From the NCBI RefSeq assembly GCF_000175575.2, contig NZ_CP005986.1, positions 1,123,549 to 1,187,548 of the forward strand: a stretch of 64,000 nucleotides of DNA, written 5' to 3'. The notes below the pieces were generated by a model that had not been told where the DNA came from, did not search any database, and saw only the letters and a program-made list of their open reading frames with translations. The position numbers were made by a program, and so were the translations under genes. Shown here one piece after another: positions 8,078-18,521 of this stretch; position 1 is the first letter of the stretch; the number at the start of each line of letters is the position of its first letter. Source of the DNA: Acidithiobacillus caldus ATCC 51756. Its GTDB lineage: Bacteria > Pseudomonadota > Gammaproteobacteria > Acidithiobacillales > Acidithiobacillaceae.

Positions 8078-9496
8078 GAGCTATGCTCGAATCTGGTGTA
8101 CGGGAGGTCTACAACTAGCTTGAGGAGGGTGGCGCACTGTTGCTAGAAAAGGGTTTCTGGATCCGATTCGCAACGAATGAGGAGTGCGCCATGCAAGAGA
8201 GTACTGGTTTCGACGGAGGAATGGGAGAGTTGGGCCTGAACATCGAGGGCTTATTGCGGCGGTCCGCGCGCCAGCTGATCCAACAGGCCATCGAGGGCGA
8301 GGTGCAGGTGCTGCTGGAGGAGTATGCCGCGGTACGCATGGTCGATGGTCGCCGGGCCGTCGTGCGGAATGGATATCTGCCGGAGCGGGAGATCCTGACA
8401 GCGGTCGGCCCCGTGCCTGTACAGGTCCCCAAGGTGCGAGACCGCTCCGGTTCGGGCGTGGTCTTCCGTTCTTCCCTGGTACCGCCCTACGTGCGCAAGT
8501 CGCGGACCGTGGCCGCAGCGCTCCCCTGGTTGTACCTGCACGGGGTATCGTCGGGACGGATGCACGAGGCGCTGTCTGTTCTCCTGGGCGAGGAGGCCAA
8601 GGGGCTTTCTCCGGCCGTGCTGGGACGCTTGAAAGTCGAATGGGCGCAAGAGCATGCCCAATGGCAGCGCCGGTCTCTACAGGGAAAACGCTACGCCTAT
8701 TGGTGGGCCGACGGGGTCTATACCCAGCTGCGGGCGGAGGACGATCCCCGGATGTGTCTCTTGGTCATTATTGGCGTGACGGCCGAGGGCAAGAAGGAGG
8801 TCGTGGCGGTCACCGACGGTTTACGGGAGTCCAAAGCCTCCTGGCTAGAGATCCTGCGGGACTTGCGCGACCGCGGGCTGCAGGAGGCGCCACTACTGGC
8901 CATAGGAGATGGGGCGATGGGTTTCTGGGCCGCCCTGGACGAGATTTACCCACAAACCCGTCATCAGCGCTGTTGGGTGCACAAGACGGCCAACATCCTC
9001 AACGAGCTACCGAAGCGCCTTCAGGGGAAAGCCAAGGCCGCCCTGCAGGCGATCTGGATGGCCGACACCCGTGAAGCTGCGGAGAAAGCCTGGCAAGCCT
9101 TCGTGCGGGACTACCAGGCCAAATATCCCAGAGCGGTCGCAAAGCTCGAGAAGGACCGGGACGTGCTGCTGACCTTCTTCGACTTCCCGGCAGAGCACTG
9201 GCGGCATATCCGCAGCAGCAACGCCATCGAATCGACCTTCGCCACCGTACGGCAACGCAGCAGCCGCACTAAAAACTGTGTCTCTCGAGCCACTTTCCTT
9301 GGCCTGAGCTACAAGCTCATCCAGCAGGCAGAGAGACACTGGCGCGGGATTCAGCATCCGGAAAGACTGCGCGAGCTCTTTGCCGGGGTGACATTTGTCG
9401 ATGGGATGCCTGCCAACGAAACCCGGCTGGATCCTCAACAGGACGCCGCCTGAATCGTGTTAGCAAATGCTCATACACCAATCTTGACCATAGCTC
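8078..9496 (+). mobile_element. IS256-family insertion sequence, complete
   Basis: A 1419-bp element bounded by 9-bp direct repeats. Its termini are imperfect inverted repeats: left GAGCTATGCTCGAATCTGG, right (reverse complement) GAGCTATGGTCAAGATTGG, both continuing into TGTA. One transposase ORF fills most of the element. Intact termini, intact transposase and perfect target duplication point to a recent, probably still mobile, insertion. Confidence 0.95.
8191..9453 (+). CDS. IS256/Mutator-family transposase
   Basis: 420 residues from the ATG at 8191, which has GAGGAG seven bases upstream; an upstream in-frame TTG at 8140, also behind GAGGAGGG, would add 17 residues. Catalytic DDE residues of the family are visible: Asp in WWADGVYTQLR, Asp in AIGDGAMGFWAAL and Glu in HIRSSNAIESTFATVR. 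The conserved CWVHK and the R-T-K-N segment after the Glu are also present. It mobilises the surrounding element by a DDE mechanism. The length is usual for the family and no internal stop is seen. Confidence 0.95.
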   Translation: MQESTGFDGGMGELGLNIEGLLRRSARQLIQQAIEGEVQVLLEEYAAVRMVDGRRAVVRNGYLPEREILTAVGPVPVQVPKVRDRSGSGVVFRSSLVPPYVRKSRTVAAALPWLYLHGVSSGRMHEALSVLLGEEAKGLSPAVLGRLKVEWAQEHAQWQRRSLQGKRYAYWWADGVYTQLRAEDDPRMCLLVIIGVTAEGKKEVVAVTDGLRESKASWLEILRDLRDRGLQEAPLLAIGDGAMGFWAALDEIYPQTRHQRCWVHKTANILNELPKRLQGKAKAALQAIWMADTREAAEKAWQAFVRDYQAKYPRAVAKLEKDRDVLLTFFDFPAEHWRHIRSSNAIESTFATVRQRSSRTKNCVSRATFLGLSYKLIQQAERHWRGIQHPERLRELFAGVTFVDGMPANETRLDPQQDAA

Positions 9497-9505
9497 CGCT
9501 TTGGT
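9497..9505. repeat. Target-site duplication, right copy
   Basis: CGCTTTGGT directly after the IS right end, identical to 8069-8077. Joining 8077 to 9506 restores the frame TGG-TAC-CAC (Trp-Tyr-His) of the oxidase copper motif. Confidence 0.93.
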
Positions 9506-10796
9506 ACCACCCGCACCCGAACGGCCGCACCGGACCGCACGTTTACGCTGGCCTTGCCGGACTCTATCTGGTGCAGGACGGTAGCGCGGAGCGCCTCGGC
9601 CTACCGCGGTACTACGGTATCGACGACGTGCCGGTCATCGTGCAGGACCGCCTGCTGGATGCACACGATCGCCTCGTGTACATGCCTCAGGTCATGGACG
9701 TCATGGGCATGAAAGGCAATCGTTTCCTCGTCAACGGTCGCGAGTCGCCGGTACTCGAAGCGCCGGCGGGATGGCTGCGGCTGCGGCTGCTCAACGGCTC
9801 CAACGCGAGGCTCTACAATTTCGCCCTCTCTGGGGATCGGACTTTCTATCAGATCGCCACGGACGCCGGCTTTCTCGAAGCGCCAGTCGCCTTGCAGCGT
9901 CTCTTGCTGGCACCGGCGGAGCGTGCCGAGATCCTGGTGGACCTGCGTCACCTCGATGGCAAACGCTTGTGGCTACGCAGCGATTCCGCCGCCGTGGTCC
10001 CGAGCCTCAGCACCATGCCCATGGACAGCGATGCCTACGATCGCAGCGTTTTCGATCTGCTGGAGATCCGGGTTGGTCCGGCCCGAGCGCCCGGTGGGCG
10101 CCTGCCGGAGCACCTCGCCACCCTGGCGAATCTGCCCGAGATCCAGCGGGAGCGGCATTTCAGTTTGCAGGGGATGATGGGTGGCATGGGCGGTGGAGGG
10201 ATGGCTGGCATGGCTGCCCTGCGCAAGGCGGCGGCCAAGGCCCCACGCAACGGTCCAGGGGGTATGTCCATGGGCATCGGGAATCTCCCGCTGTTCACCA
10301 TCAACCATCTAGCCATGGACATGCGGCGCATCGATTTCTCCACCACCCTCGGCAGCACGGAGCTGTGGGAGGTCGTCAATCGGGCGCACATGGCCCACAC
10401 CTTCCACGTTCATGGGGTGTCCTTTCGCATCCAGAGCCGCGATGGACGTGAGCCGCCACCGTGGGAGCGTGGCTGGAAGGACGTCGTCCTGATTCGTCGC
10501 GGTGAGAGCGTGCGTCTGGCGATGACCTTCACCCAGCCCGCCAGTAAAGCCTTCCCCTTCATGTACCATTGCCACATGCTGGAGCACGAGGACAATGGCA
10601 TGATGGGGCAGTTTACGGTCGTGCGCAGCTGAGTCTCTTGCGGAAAACCGGGTAAAAGGCGTTTGGGTTTTCCCCGGCCGCTGACCGCGCGGGTAACGCT
10701 GAAAAGGCCTGGCCTCATCCGAGCCTAAAATTGCGGGCAAGACATGCCGGTGCTAGTCTATGCACGCTTTTACCTTTTGGCCCCATTGAGGATTTT

Positions 10797-11225
10797 ATGG
10801 CAGTTGAGCGCACCCTTTCCATAATCAAACCCGACGCCGTCAAAAAAAACGCCATCGGCGCCATCCTGTCCCGCTTCGAGCAGGCTGGCCTGCAGGTGAT
10901 TGCTGCTCGGATGCTACAGCTGAGCGCTGCCGATGCGGGAGGCTTTTACGCCGTGCACAAGGACCGCCCCTTTTACGGTGAGCTGTGTGCGTTCATGAGC
11001 AGTGGCCCGGTATTGGTCAGCGTCCTGGAAGGGGAGGGTGCCATTGCCAAGAATCGCGAACTCATGGGGGCCACCAATCCCAAGGATGCGGCGCCGGGGA
11101 CCATTCGCGCCGATTTTGCCGAGAATATCGACGCCAACGCCGTACACGGATCGGACAGCGCCGAGACCGCAGCCTGGGAGATAGCCTACTTCTTCTCAAA
11201 GAGGGAGTTGTGTCCGCGCTCATGA
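10797..11225 (+). CDS. ndk: Nucleoside diphosphate kinase
   Basis: 142 residues, normal length. It transfers gamma-phosphate between nucleoside triphosphates and diphosphates through a phosphohistidine. The family start ([15 protein letters not shown]) and the active-site motif NAVHGSDS with the phosphorylated His at residue 117 are present. TTGAGGA lies upstream of the ATG. It overlaps rlmN by 4 bp, opening the long housekeeping operon; ndk-rlmN-pilW order is common in gammaproteobacteria. Confidence 0.97.
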   Translation: MAVERTLSIIKPDAVKKNAIGAILSRFEQAGLQVIAARMLQLSAADAGGFYAVHKDRPFYGELCAFMSSGPVLVSVLEGEGAIAKNRELMGATNPKDAAPGTIRADFAENIDANAVHGSDSAETAAWEIAYFFSKRELCPRS

Positions 11226-12334
11226 GCGAACCGCTTGCTACCGCCGGCCCGGTGGGCGCAATGCCCCACCTTCTGGGCTTGGATCGGGCGGGGCTGGTGG
11301 CGCTTTTGCAGGAGTGGGGCGAGCCTCCCTTCCGGGCGAGCCAGATCCTGCAATGGCTGCACCAGCGCCAGGTAGACGATTTTGCCGCCATGAGCAACAT
11401 CAGCAAGGCCTTGCGGGCTCGGCTGATGGCCGAGACCCGCTGGGACGAGCCCGAGGTCATTGCCGATCAGCTGGCCCGCGACGAAACCCGCAAGTGGCTT
11501 CTGAGGTTGCCCGATGGTAATGCCATCGAGACGGTCTTCATCCCAGAGGAAGATCGCGGGACGCTCTGCATTTCCTCGCAGGTGGGTTGCTCATTGGCCT
11601 GCAGTTTCTGCGCCACCGGTGCCCAGGGGCTCAATCGCAATCTCAGCAGCCACGAGATCGTCGCCCAAGTGCGGGTGGCGCGCCGTCATCTGGGTCTGGA
11701 TGCGATCACCAATGTGGTTTTCATGGGTATGGGCGAGCCCTTGCTCAACCTCAAGCAGGTGATCCCGGTCATTCGTCTGCTGCTCGACGATTTTGCCTAC
11801 GGGCTCAGTTCGCGTCGGGTGACGGTGAGCACGGCCGGGGTTTTGCCGGGCCTTGAACAGTTGGGGCGGGAGACCCCGGTCAACCTTGCCATCAGCCTGC
11901 ACGCCAGTCGGAACGATCTGCGCGACGAGCTCGTTCCCATCAATCGCCACTATCCACTTGCGCAGCTCATGGCGGCCTGCCGAAGCTATCCGCTGCCGCC
12001 GCGGCGACGCATCACCTTTGAGTACGTCATGCTGGATGGAGTCAACGACAGCGATGCCGATGCCCGTGCCCTGGTGCGACTGCTGCGTGGACTGCCGGCC
12101 CTGGTGAATCTGATTCCCTTCAATCCCTTTCCCGGCAGCCCCTATCGGCGCTCCAGTCTGGCCCGCATCGACGCCTTTCGCGAGATTGTTCTGAGCGCCG
12201 GAATCATGACGGTGACGCGGCGACCACGTGGTGACGACATTGCAGCGGCCTGTGGTCAGCTGGCGGGACAGGTCCACGCTGGTCGGCGCGCCCTGGTGCC
12301 GATGCCTGCCCGCCGGGTGGAGCTGCGACCATGA
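11222..12334 (+). CDS. rlmN: 23S rRNA/tRNA adenine-C2 methyltransferase, radical SAM
   Basis: 370 residues. RlmN methylates A2503 of 23S rRNA and A37 of some tRNAs. The radical-SAM cluster CSLACSFC supplies Cys123, Cys127 and Cys130; the [11 protein letters not shown]-binding segment and the S-T-A-G-V region follow. A catalytic Cys is expected near the C-terminus, in the segment around AAACGQLA. The ATG at 11222 overlaps the ndk stop and its own stop overlaps pilW (ATGA), so the genes are translationally coupled. Confidence 0.96.
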   Translation: MSEPLATAGPVGAMPHLLGLDRAGLVALLQEWGEPPFRASQILQWLHQRQVDDFAAMSNISKALRARLMAETRWDEPEVIADQLARDETRKWLLRLPDGNAIETVFIPEEDRGTLCISSQVGCSLACSFCATGAQGLNRNLSSHEIVAQVRVARRHLGLDAITNVVFMGMGEPLLNLKQVIPVIRLLLDDFAYGLSSRRVTVSTAGVLPGLEQLGRETPVNLAISLHASRNDLRDELVPINRHYPLAQLMAACRSYPLPPRRRITFEYVMLDGVNDSDADARALVRLLRGLPALVNLIPFNPFPGSPYRRSSLARIDAFREIVLSAGIMTVTRRPRGDDIAAACGQLAGQVHAGRRALVPMPARRVELRP

Positions 12335-13176
12335 GGCGTAGCGCGTGGCGACTTCCCTTGGCGCTGATCCTGGTCGCCGGTACGCTCTCGGGCTGCGGAC
12401 TTTTTTCCAGCAAGCGCAGTAATCTGGCGCCAGCAGAGCTGGCGGCGCAGGAGGCGCGACAGAACGCCGCCGCGGCGGAATCCCGCGGCCTGCGCGCGCC
12501 GCCCACCGACAAGGCTGCCATCTACACGTCCTTGGGGGCCGCCTATCTGCAGGACGGCCATCCGCGGGAAGCCATCCGGCAACTGCAGCTTGCCCTGAAA
12601 GAACCGGGCAACCACGGTGAGGCCTACAATGTCATGGCCTTGGCCTATGCCAATCTCGACCAGACCGAGGCGGCCTCCCAGGCCTTTTCCAAGGCCCTGG
12701 CGGCGGATCCCAAGAACCCGGAGTATCTGAACAACTACGGCGCCTTTCTAGTGCAGCACAAGGACTACGCCAAGGCCATCCCCTACCTCAAGCGCGCCAC
12801 GGAAGACCCCTTGTACGCGACGCCTCAGTTTGCCTGGACCAACCTAGGGCTTGCCTACATCGGCCTGAAGGATCAGGCGGCGGCGCGGGCTGCGCTGGCG
12901 CGGGCGCTGTACCTGAAGCCGGCCTACCCACCGGCGCTGCAGGTTCTGGCGCAGCTGGATTTTACGGCGGGCGATCTTCCCGCAGCCTACTCCCACGTAC
13001 GCGAAGTCTTGGCGCAGGAACCCCAGGAACAGCCGGCACTCCTGCTTGCCGGCCGTATTGCAGCTGCCCAGGGGCAGCGACGAGAGGCAGAGGAATATTG
13101 GCAGCGCTGTGTCAACGCCAATCCGTATTCGCCGGCGGGCAAGGAAGCGCAGCGTTTGCTTCTGGGAGGAGGGTGA
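12331..13176 (+). CDS. pilW: Type IV pilus biogenesis/stability lipoprotein PilW (PilF), TPR
   Basis: 281 residues with a lipoprotein signal ([13 protein letters not shown], lipobox cysteine at about residue 22) followed by tetratricopeptide repeats such as [40 protein letters not shown] and [21 protein letters not shown]. PilW/PilF is the outer-membrane pilotin that helps the PilQ secretin assemble. The position between rlmN and rodZ is its conserved place. This supports a type IV pilus system in the host, relevant to the pilins at 60553 and 62292. Confidence 0.92.
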   Translation: MRRSAWRLPLALILVAGTLSGCGLFSSKRSNLAPAELAAQEARQNAAAAESRGLRAPPTDKAAIYTSLGAAYLQDGHPREAIRQLQLALKEPGNHGEAYNVMALAYANLDQTEAASQAFSKALAADPKNPEYLNNYGAFLVQHKDYAKAIPYLKRATEDPLYATPQFAWTNLGLAYIGLKDQAAARAALARALYLKPAYPPALQVLAQLDFTAGDLPAAYSHVREVLAQEPQEQPALLLAGRIAAAQGQRREAEEYWQRCVNANPYSPAGKEAQRLLLGGG

Positions 13177-13186
13177 CCGTCACGGC

Positions 13187-14260
13187 ATGAGTGCAGATCG
13201 CCAGGAAGCCACCGACGATTTCGACGTGTTGCGGCGCGTGCGGGAGCAACGCGGCTGGACTCCTCAGCAGGTGGCCGAGCGTCTGCACATACGTGCCGCG
13301 CAGGTAGAGGCTCTGGAGCAGGCCCGCTTCGAGGCGCTCCCGGGAGCGGCTTTCGCGCGCGGCTACCTGAAGAATTATGCCCGCCTGCTGGATCTCGACC
13401 CGGAACCGCTGCTGGACCTCTTCGATCGGCGCAGCAATGGCGCCGGACTGAAGCCCACGGATCACGTGTTGCCGGACTCGGAAGATCCCCTACTCGATTA
13501 CCGTTGGCCCATGCTCCTGGTGTCGCTGGTATTGGCCGCCGCCATTGCCGGTATCGCCTGGTGGCTTTGGGGAGGGGAGGCGGCCGCGCCGGCGACGACA
13601 GAGTCGATGTCGGCGGCAGGCCCCAGCACGAGCGCCCCCGCCGCAAGCTCCATCTCCAGCGCAGCGGCCAGTGCTGTGCGGCTGGCGGTGCCGGCGCCGG
13701 CAGCCACGGCCAGTGTTGCATCGGTGGCCGCGGCAACTGGCAGTGCCATCGTGGCGCCGTCCCAAAGCGCGGCCACGGCAGCCACGGGCCTCCATTTCGT
13801 CTTTACCGGTCGCTGCTGGGTGCAGGTTCAGGATGCACGGGGCCAGACGCTCCTTGCAGAGCTTGCCGAGGCGGGGCAGACCATCGTAGTGGACAAAGGG
13901 CTGCCGCCCTACCGGATACTGGTAGGCAAGGCGCAGAACGTCCGGATTTCCTACGATGGCAAGTCGATACCCCTGCCCGTGAATGCCCTGGGTGTTGCGC
14001 GACTGCAGGTGGGGACCGCACCGGCCGCCAGCGCAGCCGCCGCGCCTGTGCAGAGTGGCAATGCCGCAGTCGCCGCAACCGCCAGCCCGGCGCGAAAACC
14101 ACGGCGGCAAACGCAAAATTCCGGTCCTGCCACTGCGGGGATGGATTCGTCGGTGGCCCCGGAGTTATCATCCCCACAGCCCAAAGCGTCAAGCCACGGG
14201 GAAACGCCCTCGGGCGAGCTTCACGGCGGCGCGCCCGCTTCCGCACCGGCAGCATCCTGA
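13187..14260 (+). CDS. rodZ: Cytoskeletal transmembrane protein RodZ
   Basis: 357 residues from the ATG at 13187, behind GGGAGGAGGG. The N-terminal Xre-like helix-turn-helix (DDFDVLRRVREQRGWTPQQV to about residue 75) binds MreB. A single membrane span (LLVSLVLAAAIAGIAWWLW, ~105-127) is followed by an Ala/Ser/Pro-rich periplasmic linker and a C-terminal DUF4115 domain (GRCWVQVQDARGQTLL). An extra low-complexity tail of ~70 residues follows that domain. RodZ links MreB to the peptidoglycan elongation machinery. Confidence 0.92.
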   Translation: MSADRQEATDDFDVLRRVREQRGWTPQQVAERLHIRAAQVEALEQARFEALPGAAFARGYLKNYARLLDLDPEPLLDLFDRRSNGAGLKPTDHVLPDSEDPLLDYRWPMLLVSLVLAAAIAGIAWWLWGGEAAAPATTESMSAAGPSTSAPAASSISSAAASAVRLAVPAPAATASVASVAAATGSAIVAPSQSAATAATGLHFVFTGRCWVQVQDARGQTLLAELAEAGQTIVVDKGLPPYRILVGKAQNVRISYDGKSIPLPVNALGVARLQVGTAPAASAAAAPVQSGNAAVAATASPARKPRRQTQNSGPATAGMDSSVAPELSSPQPKASSHGETPSGELHGGAPASAPAAS

Positions 14261-14284
14261 GCGTAATCACCAGCGAGGTTTGTC

Positions 14285-15385
14285 ATGCACCACGAATCGC
14301 CCATCCACCGTCGCCACAGCCGTCAAATCCACGTGGGCAAGGTCGCCATCGGCGGCGGAGCGCCCATCAGTGTGCAGAGCATGACCAATACGGAAACCCG
14401 TGACGTGGCGGCAACCGTGGCGCAGATTCGGCGACTCGAAGCCGTGGGAGCGGATATCGTACGGGTCTCGGTACCCAGCATGGAGGCTGCCGAGGCCTTT
14501 CGCGCCATCCGCGCGCAGGTGGAGGTACCCCTGGTGGCGGATATCCATTTCGATCACCGCATCGCCCTGCAGGTGATGCGCGATGGCGTGGATGGTCTGC
14601 GCATCAATCCCGGCAACATTGGTTCGGTGGACAAGACCCGGCTCGTCGTGGAGATGGCCAAGGATCGCGGCATCCCCATCCGCATCGGGGTGAATGCCGG
14701 TTCCCTGGAAAAGGACATTCAGGAAAAGTATGGCGAGCCCACTCCCGAGGCGCTGGTGGAGTCTGCCCTGCGCCACGTGGCCATTCTGGACGAGCTCGAT
14801 TTTCACGACGTCAAGATCAGCGTCAAGGCCTCGGACGTCTTCCTCGCCGTGGGTGCCTATCGCCTCTTGGCGCAGAAAGTGGACTACCCCTTGCACCTAG
14901 GCATTACCGAGGCAGGGGGGTTGCGCTCGGGTACCGTCAAGTCTGCCATAGGCCTGGGTCTGCTGCTCAATGAGGGTATCGGCGATACCATCCGGGTGTC
15001 CCTGGCAGCGGATCCCGTGGAAGAGATCCGGGTGGGTTTCGATATCCTCAAGAGCCTGCACCTGCGGCAGAAGGGCATCAACCTCATCGCCTGTCCCTCC
15101 TGCTCGCGCCAGGAGTTTGACGTCATCAGCACCATAAACGCACTGGAAGAGCGGCTGGAGGACATTCTCGAGCCCATGGACGTGTCGGTCATCGGCTGCG
15201 TCGTCAACGGTATTGGCGAGGCGAAGGAGGCCGATATCGGTCTGGCCGGCGGTGACAAGCGCAGTATTCTGTACTTCAAGGGAAAGCAGGTGGACCGGGT
15301 CGAAAATCGGGACATCGTGGACGTGCTTGAAGAGCGTGTGCGCGCGGAAGTGGCCCGCCGTCGCGCCCGCGCCTCCGAGGCCTGA
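14285..15385 (+). CDS. ispG: (E)-4-hydroxy-3-methylbut-2-enyl-diphosphate synthase
   Basis: 366 residues. IspG carries out the penultimate step of the MEP isoprenoid pathway using a [4Fe-4S] cluster. The TIM-barrel start ([19 protein letters not shown]) and the C-terminal cluster cysteines in CPSCSRQ and VIGCVVNG, plus GEAKEADIG, are present. It sits between rodZ and hisS, the conserved order, 24 bp after rodZ. Confidence 0.97.
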   Translation: MHHESPIHRRHSRQIHVGKVAIGGGAPISVQSMTNTETRDVAATVAQIRRLEAVGADIVRVSVPSMEAAEAFRAIRAQVEVPLVADIHFDHRIALQVMRDGVDGLRINPGNIGSVDKTRLVVEMAKDRGIPIRIGVNAGSLEKDIQEKYGEPTPEALVESALRHVAILDELDFHDVKISVKASDVFLAVGAYRLLAQKVDYPLHLGITEAGGLRSGTVKSAIGLGLLLNEGIGDTIRVSLAADPVEEIRVGFDILKSLHLRQKGINLIACPSCSRQEFDVISTINALEERLEDILEPMDVSVIGCVVNGIGEAKEADIGLAGGDKRSILYFKGKQVDRVENRDIVDVLEERVRAEVARRRARASEA

Positions 15386-15394
15386 CCCCATCCC

Positions 15395-16720
15395 ATGGCC
15401 CACAAAGGTTTGCAGGCCGTTCGCGGCATGAACGACCTGTTCCCCGAGGATACTGTTGCCTGGCAGGCTTTGGAGACGATACTGCGTGAGCAGCTCCGTC
15501 GCTACGGTTTCGGTGAGATCCGGCTGCCCTTGCTGGAGCACTCGGAACTCTTCGCCCGCGCCATTGGCGACGTCACCGACATCGTCCAAAAGGAGATGTA
15601 CACCTTCCTCGATCGCAACGGCGATTCCTTGACCTTGCGTCCCGAGGGTACGGCGGGGGTCGTTCGCGCGCTCATCGAGCATGGCCGCCTGCGCGGCACC
15701 CAGGCGCGGCTCTACTATGTCGGCCCCATGTTTCGCCACGAACGACCGCAGAAAGGTCGCTATCGGCAGTTCCATCAGCTGGGCGTGGAGATGTTCGGTC
15801 TGGCCGATCCCAGCAGCGACGCCGAGCTCATTGCCCTATCTGCCCGCCTTCTGAACAGTATCGGCGTGCGGGCAGAGCTCCAGATCAACTCCCTGGGTAC
15901 CCCCGAGGCGCGTGCGCATTACCGTGAGCTTCTGCGCCAGTATCTGCGTCCGCAGACGGAGCGTCTATGCCCGGACTGCCGTGAACGCCTGGAGCGTAAC
16001 CCCCTGCGCGTTCTCGACTGCAAGGTAGAAAGCTGTCGCACCGTGGCGGCGGACGCACCGCGGCTCCTGGAGCATCTGGACTCGGAATCGGCGGCGCACT
16101 TCCAGCAGCTGCGCTCCTACCTCGATGTCCTGGGCATCCCCTATCGCGTCAACACCAGCTTGGTGCGAGGACTGGACTACTACCATCGAACGGTCTTCGA
16201 ATGGGTGAGCGATGCCCTGGGTGCCCAGGGCACCGTTCTCGCCGGTGGCCGTTACGATGGCTTGGTGGAACAGCTGGGAGGGCCGGCGACGCCGGCCTTG
16301 GGTTTCGCGGCTGGACTCGAGCGCCTGCTGGCCTTGCGAGCTCTGGCGGGCAGTGCGTACCCCGCAGCTCGGGTGCAGCTCTTTCTGGGGGCTCTGGATC
16401 CTCAGGCGATGGCGGCGGTGCTGCAGCGGGCAGAGGCCTTGCGTGTCGGCGGTGTTGCGGTGGTGGTCGGCGGACCGGCCAGCCTCAAGGTCCTGCTCAA
16501 GCAGGCGGAGCGGAGCGATGCCCAGATGCAAGCCATCGTCGGCGCGGCGCAGCTCTCCGGCGACGACGCACCGATTCGTCTGCGGGAGCAGGGTGGATCC
16601 GGCACTTGGGAGGGACCGTGGTCCGAGCTGGAGTGTGGTTTGCGTTCCCTAGGCGTTGATTTCGGAACGCCGCCTCCGCATACTGAGCGCAATCCGATGG
16701 CTACCCGAAGTGTGACGTGA
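15395..16720 (+). CDS. hisS: Histidyl-tRNA synthetase
   Basis: 441 residues. Class II aminoacyl-tRNA synthetase charging tRNA-His. Motif 1 region ([15 protein letters not shown]), motif 2 ([17 protein letters not shown]), the histidine-A-specific loop ([15 protein letters not shown]) and motif 3 ([14 protein letters not shown]) are all present. The last ~20 residues ([16 protein letters not shown]) look like a tail beyond the anticodon-binding domain. It overlaps the next gene by 4 bp (GTGA). Confidence 0.97.
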   Translation: MAHKGLQAVRGMNDLFPEDTVAWQALETILREQLRRYGFGEIRLPLLEHSELFARAIGDVTDIVQKEMYTFLDRNGDSLTLRPEGTAGVVRALIEHGRLRGTQARLYYVGPMFRHERPQKGRYRQFHQLGVEMFGLADPSSDAELIALSARLLNSIGVRAELQINSLGTPEARAHYRELLRQYLRPQTERLCPDCRERLERNPLRVLDCKVESCRTVAADAPRLLEHLDSESAAHFQQLRSYLDVLGIPYRVNTSLVRGLDYYHRTVFEWVSDALGAQGTVLAGGRYDGLVEQLGGPATPALGFAAGLERLLALRALAGSAYPAARVQLFLGALDPQAMAAVLQRAEALRVGGVAVVVGGPASLKVLLKQAERSDAQMQAIVGAAQLSGDDAPIRLREQGGSGTWEGPWSELECGLRSLGVDFGTPPPHTERNPMATRSVT

Positions 16721-17328
16721 CCGGTCCAGAACTCTCCGATTATCTTTATCGCCACCGTAAGTCCCTCATCCTCGTATTTGCGCTCGTCGTGTTGGGCGCT
16801 ATGGGTTTTTTTGGCTACGCGAAATATCAGCGGCATCAGATGGCCCAGGCTGCGGCGGTCTACAGTGAACTGACGCAGTCCATGGCCGCCAATCAGCTGG
16901 CGGCAGCCCAGGTGAGCGCGCAGACCCTGCTTCAGAAATACCCCGACACGCCCTATGCGACCATGGCGCGTTTTTTCACGGCGCGCATGGCGATGATGCA
17001 GCACCATGAGGCGCAGGCGCAGGCACAGCTCGAGGCAATCCTCAAGAAGGACCATCTACCCACGGGGATGGCGGGGCTGGCCCGCTTTACCCTGGCCGAG
17101 CTCCAGCTCGATCAGGGACAGGCCAAGAAGGCTCTGGACACGCTGGGCGCGCCCGGCACGGTGTATGCGCCCCTCTACTGGGAGCTGCGCGGCGATGCGC
17201 ACGAATACCTCAGAGCGTGGCCCAAGGCGCGGCAGGATTACCTCAAGGCGGAGCAGGCACTGCCTGCCACCGATCCCTACCGCGCCTATCTCCAATTGAA
17301 ACTGGCCAATATCGGAGTGCATTCGTGA
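16717..17328 (+). CDS. YfgM-like tetratricopeptide membrane protein
   Basis: 203 residues: a short cytoplasmic N-terminus ([12 protein letters not shown]), one membrane span ([19 protein letters not shown]), then a periplasmic TPR region (DUF2133/TPR_21). YfgM in E. coli associates with PpiD and the SecYEG translocon and feeds proteins to periplasmic chaperones. Its place between hisS and bamB is conserved. GTG start overlaps the hisS stop; its own stop overlaps the bamB GTG. Confidence 0.88.
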   Translation: MTGPELSDYLYRHRKSLILVFALVVLGAMGFFGYAKYQRHQMAQAAAVYSELTQSMAANQLAAAQVSAQTLLQKYPDTPYATMARFFTARMAMMQHHEAQAQAQLEAILKKDHLPTGMAGLARFTLAELQLDQGQAKKALDTLGAPGTVYAPLYWELRGDAHEYLRAWPKARQDYLKAEQALPATDPYRAYLQLKLANIGVHS

Positions 17329-18518
17329 GCTCGCATCCCTCAACCGCACGCTGGCCTGGGCGATGGATTCTCTTGCCGGTGCTGCTCTTTTCCCTGTCGG
17401 GCTGTGGCATGCTCTCCTGGTTCTCGCCGTCGCGGCCCAGTCCCAAGGCCGTTGCGCCTCTGGCGAAGCAGGCCGTGAAGGTGGAGGTGGATACGGATTG
17501 GCAGGCCCGCCTCTATGGTACCTGGCGCCTGCAACCCTATGAGACCTCCAATATTGCCGTGGGTGAGGGACACATCTATCTGGTCGATGCTTCAGGACAC
17601 CTTTTGTGCCTCGACCTGGGTGGAAAGCAGGACTGGATGGTGCGCCTGGACGGGAAGAGCGCGCGTGGTCCTACCCTGGCCGACGGCATCCTCTACGTCG
17701 GTACCGACAGCGGCAAGCTGTATGCCTTTTCCGCCAAGAACGGCCGCCGTCTGTGGGTGACGCAGTTGGACTCGGAGGTTTTGAGCCCCATTACCGTGAG
17801 CAAGGAGGCTGTCCTAGCCCAGTTGGTAAACGGTCAACTGGTGGATCTCCAGCGTGGCGATGGCAAGCTGGACTGGACCTTTTCCATGAACCAACCGTCC
17901 CTGCTCCTGCGTACCCTGCCGGCGCCGGTGGTGCATGGTGACGTGGTCTATGCCGGTTTTGCCGACGGCAATCTGGTGGCCCTGAACCTCAGCAATGGCG
18001 CGGAGCTGTGGCGGGCGGCGGTGGCCATACCCCATGGCAACAACGAGCTGGCGCGGATGGTGGACATCGCAGCCAACCCCATCGTGGATGGTGACCGGAT
18101 CATCGCTGCCGCCTACCAGGGTAACCTCGCGGCTTACGCGCGCAGCGGTGGCAGTGAGGAGTGGTCGGTGCCCATGTCGACCACCCTCACGCCGGTACTG
18201 GCGGACGGACACCTCTACGTGGCTCTGGCGGACGGACGGATAGCTGCCGTGGACCCCCATTCCGGCGTGGTCTTGTGGCGCAGCGATGTGCTCAAGGGGC
18301 AGTACCTCACGGGTATCACCCACTGCGGCACGGATCTGCTGGTGAGCGACGACGCCGGATCGGTCTACGTCTTTGACCCGCGGTCGGGGCATCGCGTAGG
18401 CCAGAGCCATGTCTCTTCCAGCGGCATTCAGAGTGCGCCCGTTTGCCTTGGCCAGGACCGATTCCTCGTGTTGAGCGGCGCCGGTACGCTCTATCAGCTG
18501 CACCTGCGTCCGCACTGA
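17325..18518 (+). CDS. bamB: Outer-membrane protein assembly lipoprotein BamB
   Basis: 397 residues from GTG 17325, which overlaps the stop of the YfgM-like gene. Lipoprotein signal with lipobox LSGC (ILLPVLLFSLSGC), then an eight-bladed PQQ-like beta-propeller with repeats such as GTDSGKLYAFSAKNGRRLWV and DGNLVALNLSNGAELWR. BamB scaffolds BamA in folding outer-membrane proteins. The hisS-yfgM-bamB-der order supports the call. Confidence 0.94.
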   Translation: MSSHPSTARWPGRWILLPVLLFSLSGCGMLSWFSPSRPSPKAVAPLAKQAVKVEVDTDWQARLYGTWRLQPYETSNIAVGEGHIYLVDASGHLLCLDLGGKQDWMVRLDGKSARGPTLADGILYVGTDSGKLYAFSAKNGRRLWVTQLDSEVLSPITVSKEAVLAQLVNGQLVDLQRGDGKLDWTFSMNQPSLLLRTLPAPVVHGDVVYAGFADGNLVALNLSNGAELWRAAVAIPHGNNELARMVDIAANPIVDGDRIIAAAYQGNLAAYARSGGSEEWSVPMSTTLTPVLADGHLYVALADGRIAAVDPHSGVVLWRSDVLKGQYLTGITHCGTDLLVSDDAGSVYVFDPRSGHRVGQSHVSSSGIQSAPVCLGQDRFLVLSGAGTLYQLHLRPH

Positions 18519-18521
18519 TCC

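Larger units (their letters stand above)
7512..10632 (+). pseudogene. CueO-type multicopper oxidase, broken by a frameshift and an IS256-family insertion
   Basis: Three pieces of one Tat-exported copper oxidase. Piece 1 (7512 to ~7766) has a twin-arginine signal (SRRLFLREL with a hydrophobic core). A GGG run at 7764-7766 seems to carry one extra G, shifting the frame; piece 2 continues to 8077 with WGYRGAILGPSLRIPRGE and the first copper box HWHGAHVPG. The IS (8078-9496) then splits the second box, LW|YHPHPNGRT. Piece 3 ends with HTFHVHG and the type 1/3 box HCHMLEHEDNGM, after a Met-rich loop near 10165-10285 like that of CueO. Removing the IS, one target copy and the extra G gives exactly 564 codons, so both lesions look recent. 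The family oxidises Cu(I) in the periplasm for copper tolerance. Piece 3 also opens inside the IS at 9457 but lacks a signal and half of the copper ligands. Confidence 0.92.

Noticed and set aside
10642-10673. Terminator after the copper oxidase
   Set aside because: GGAAAACC/GGTTTTCC is a perfect 8-bp repeat, but the 16-base loop and lack of a T-run make it a weak terminator.
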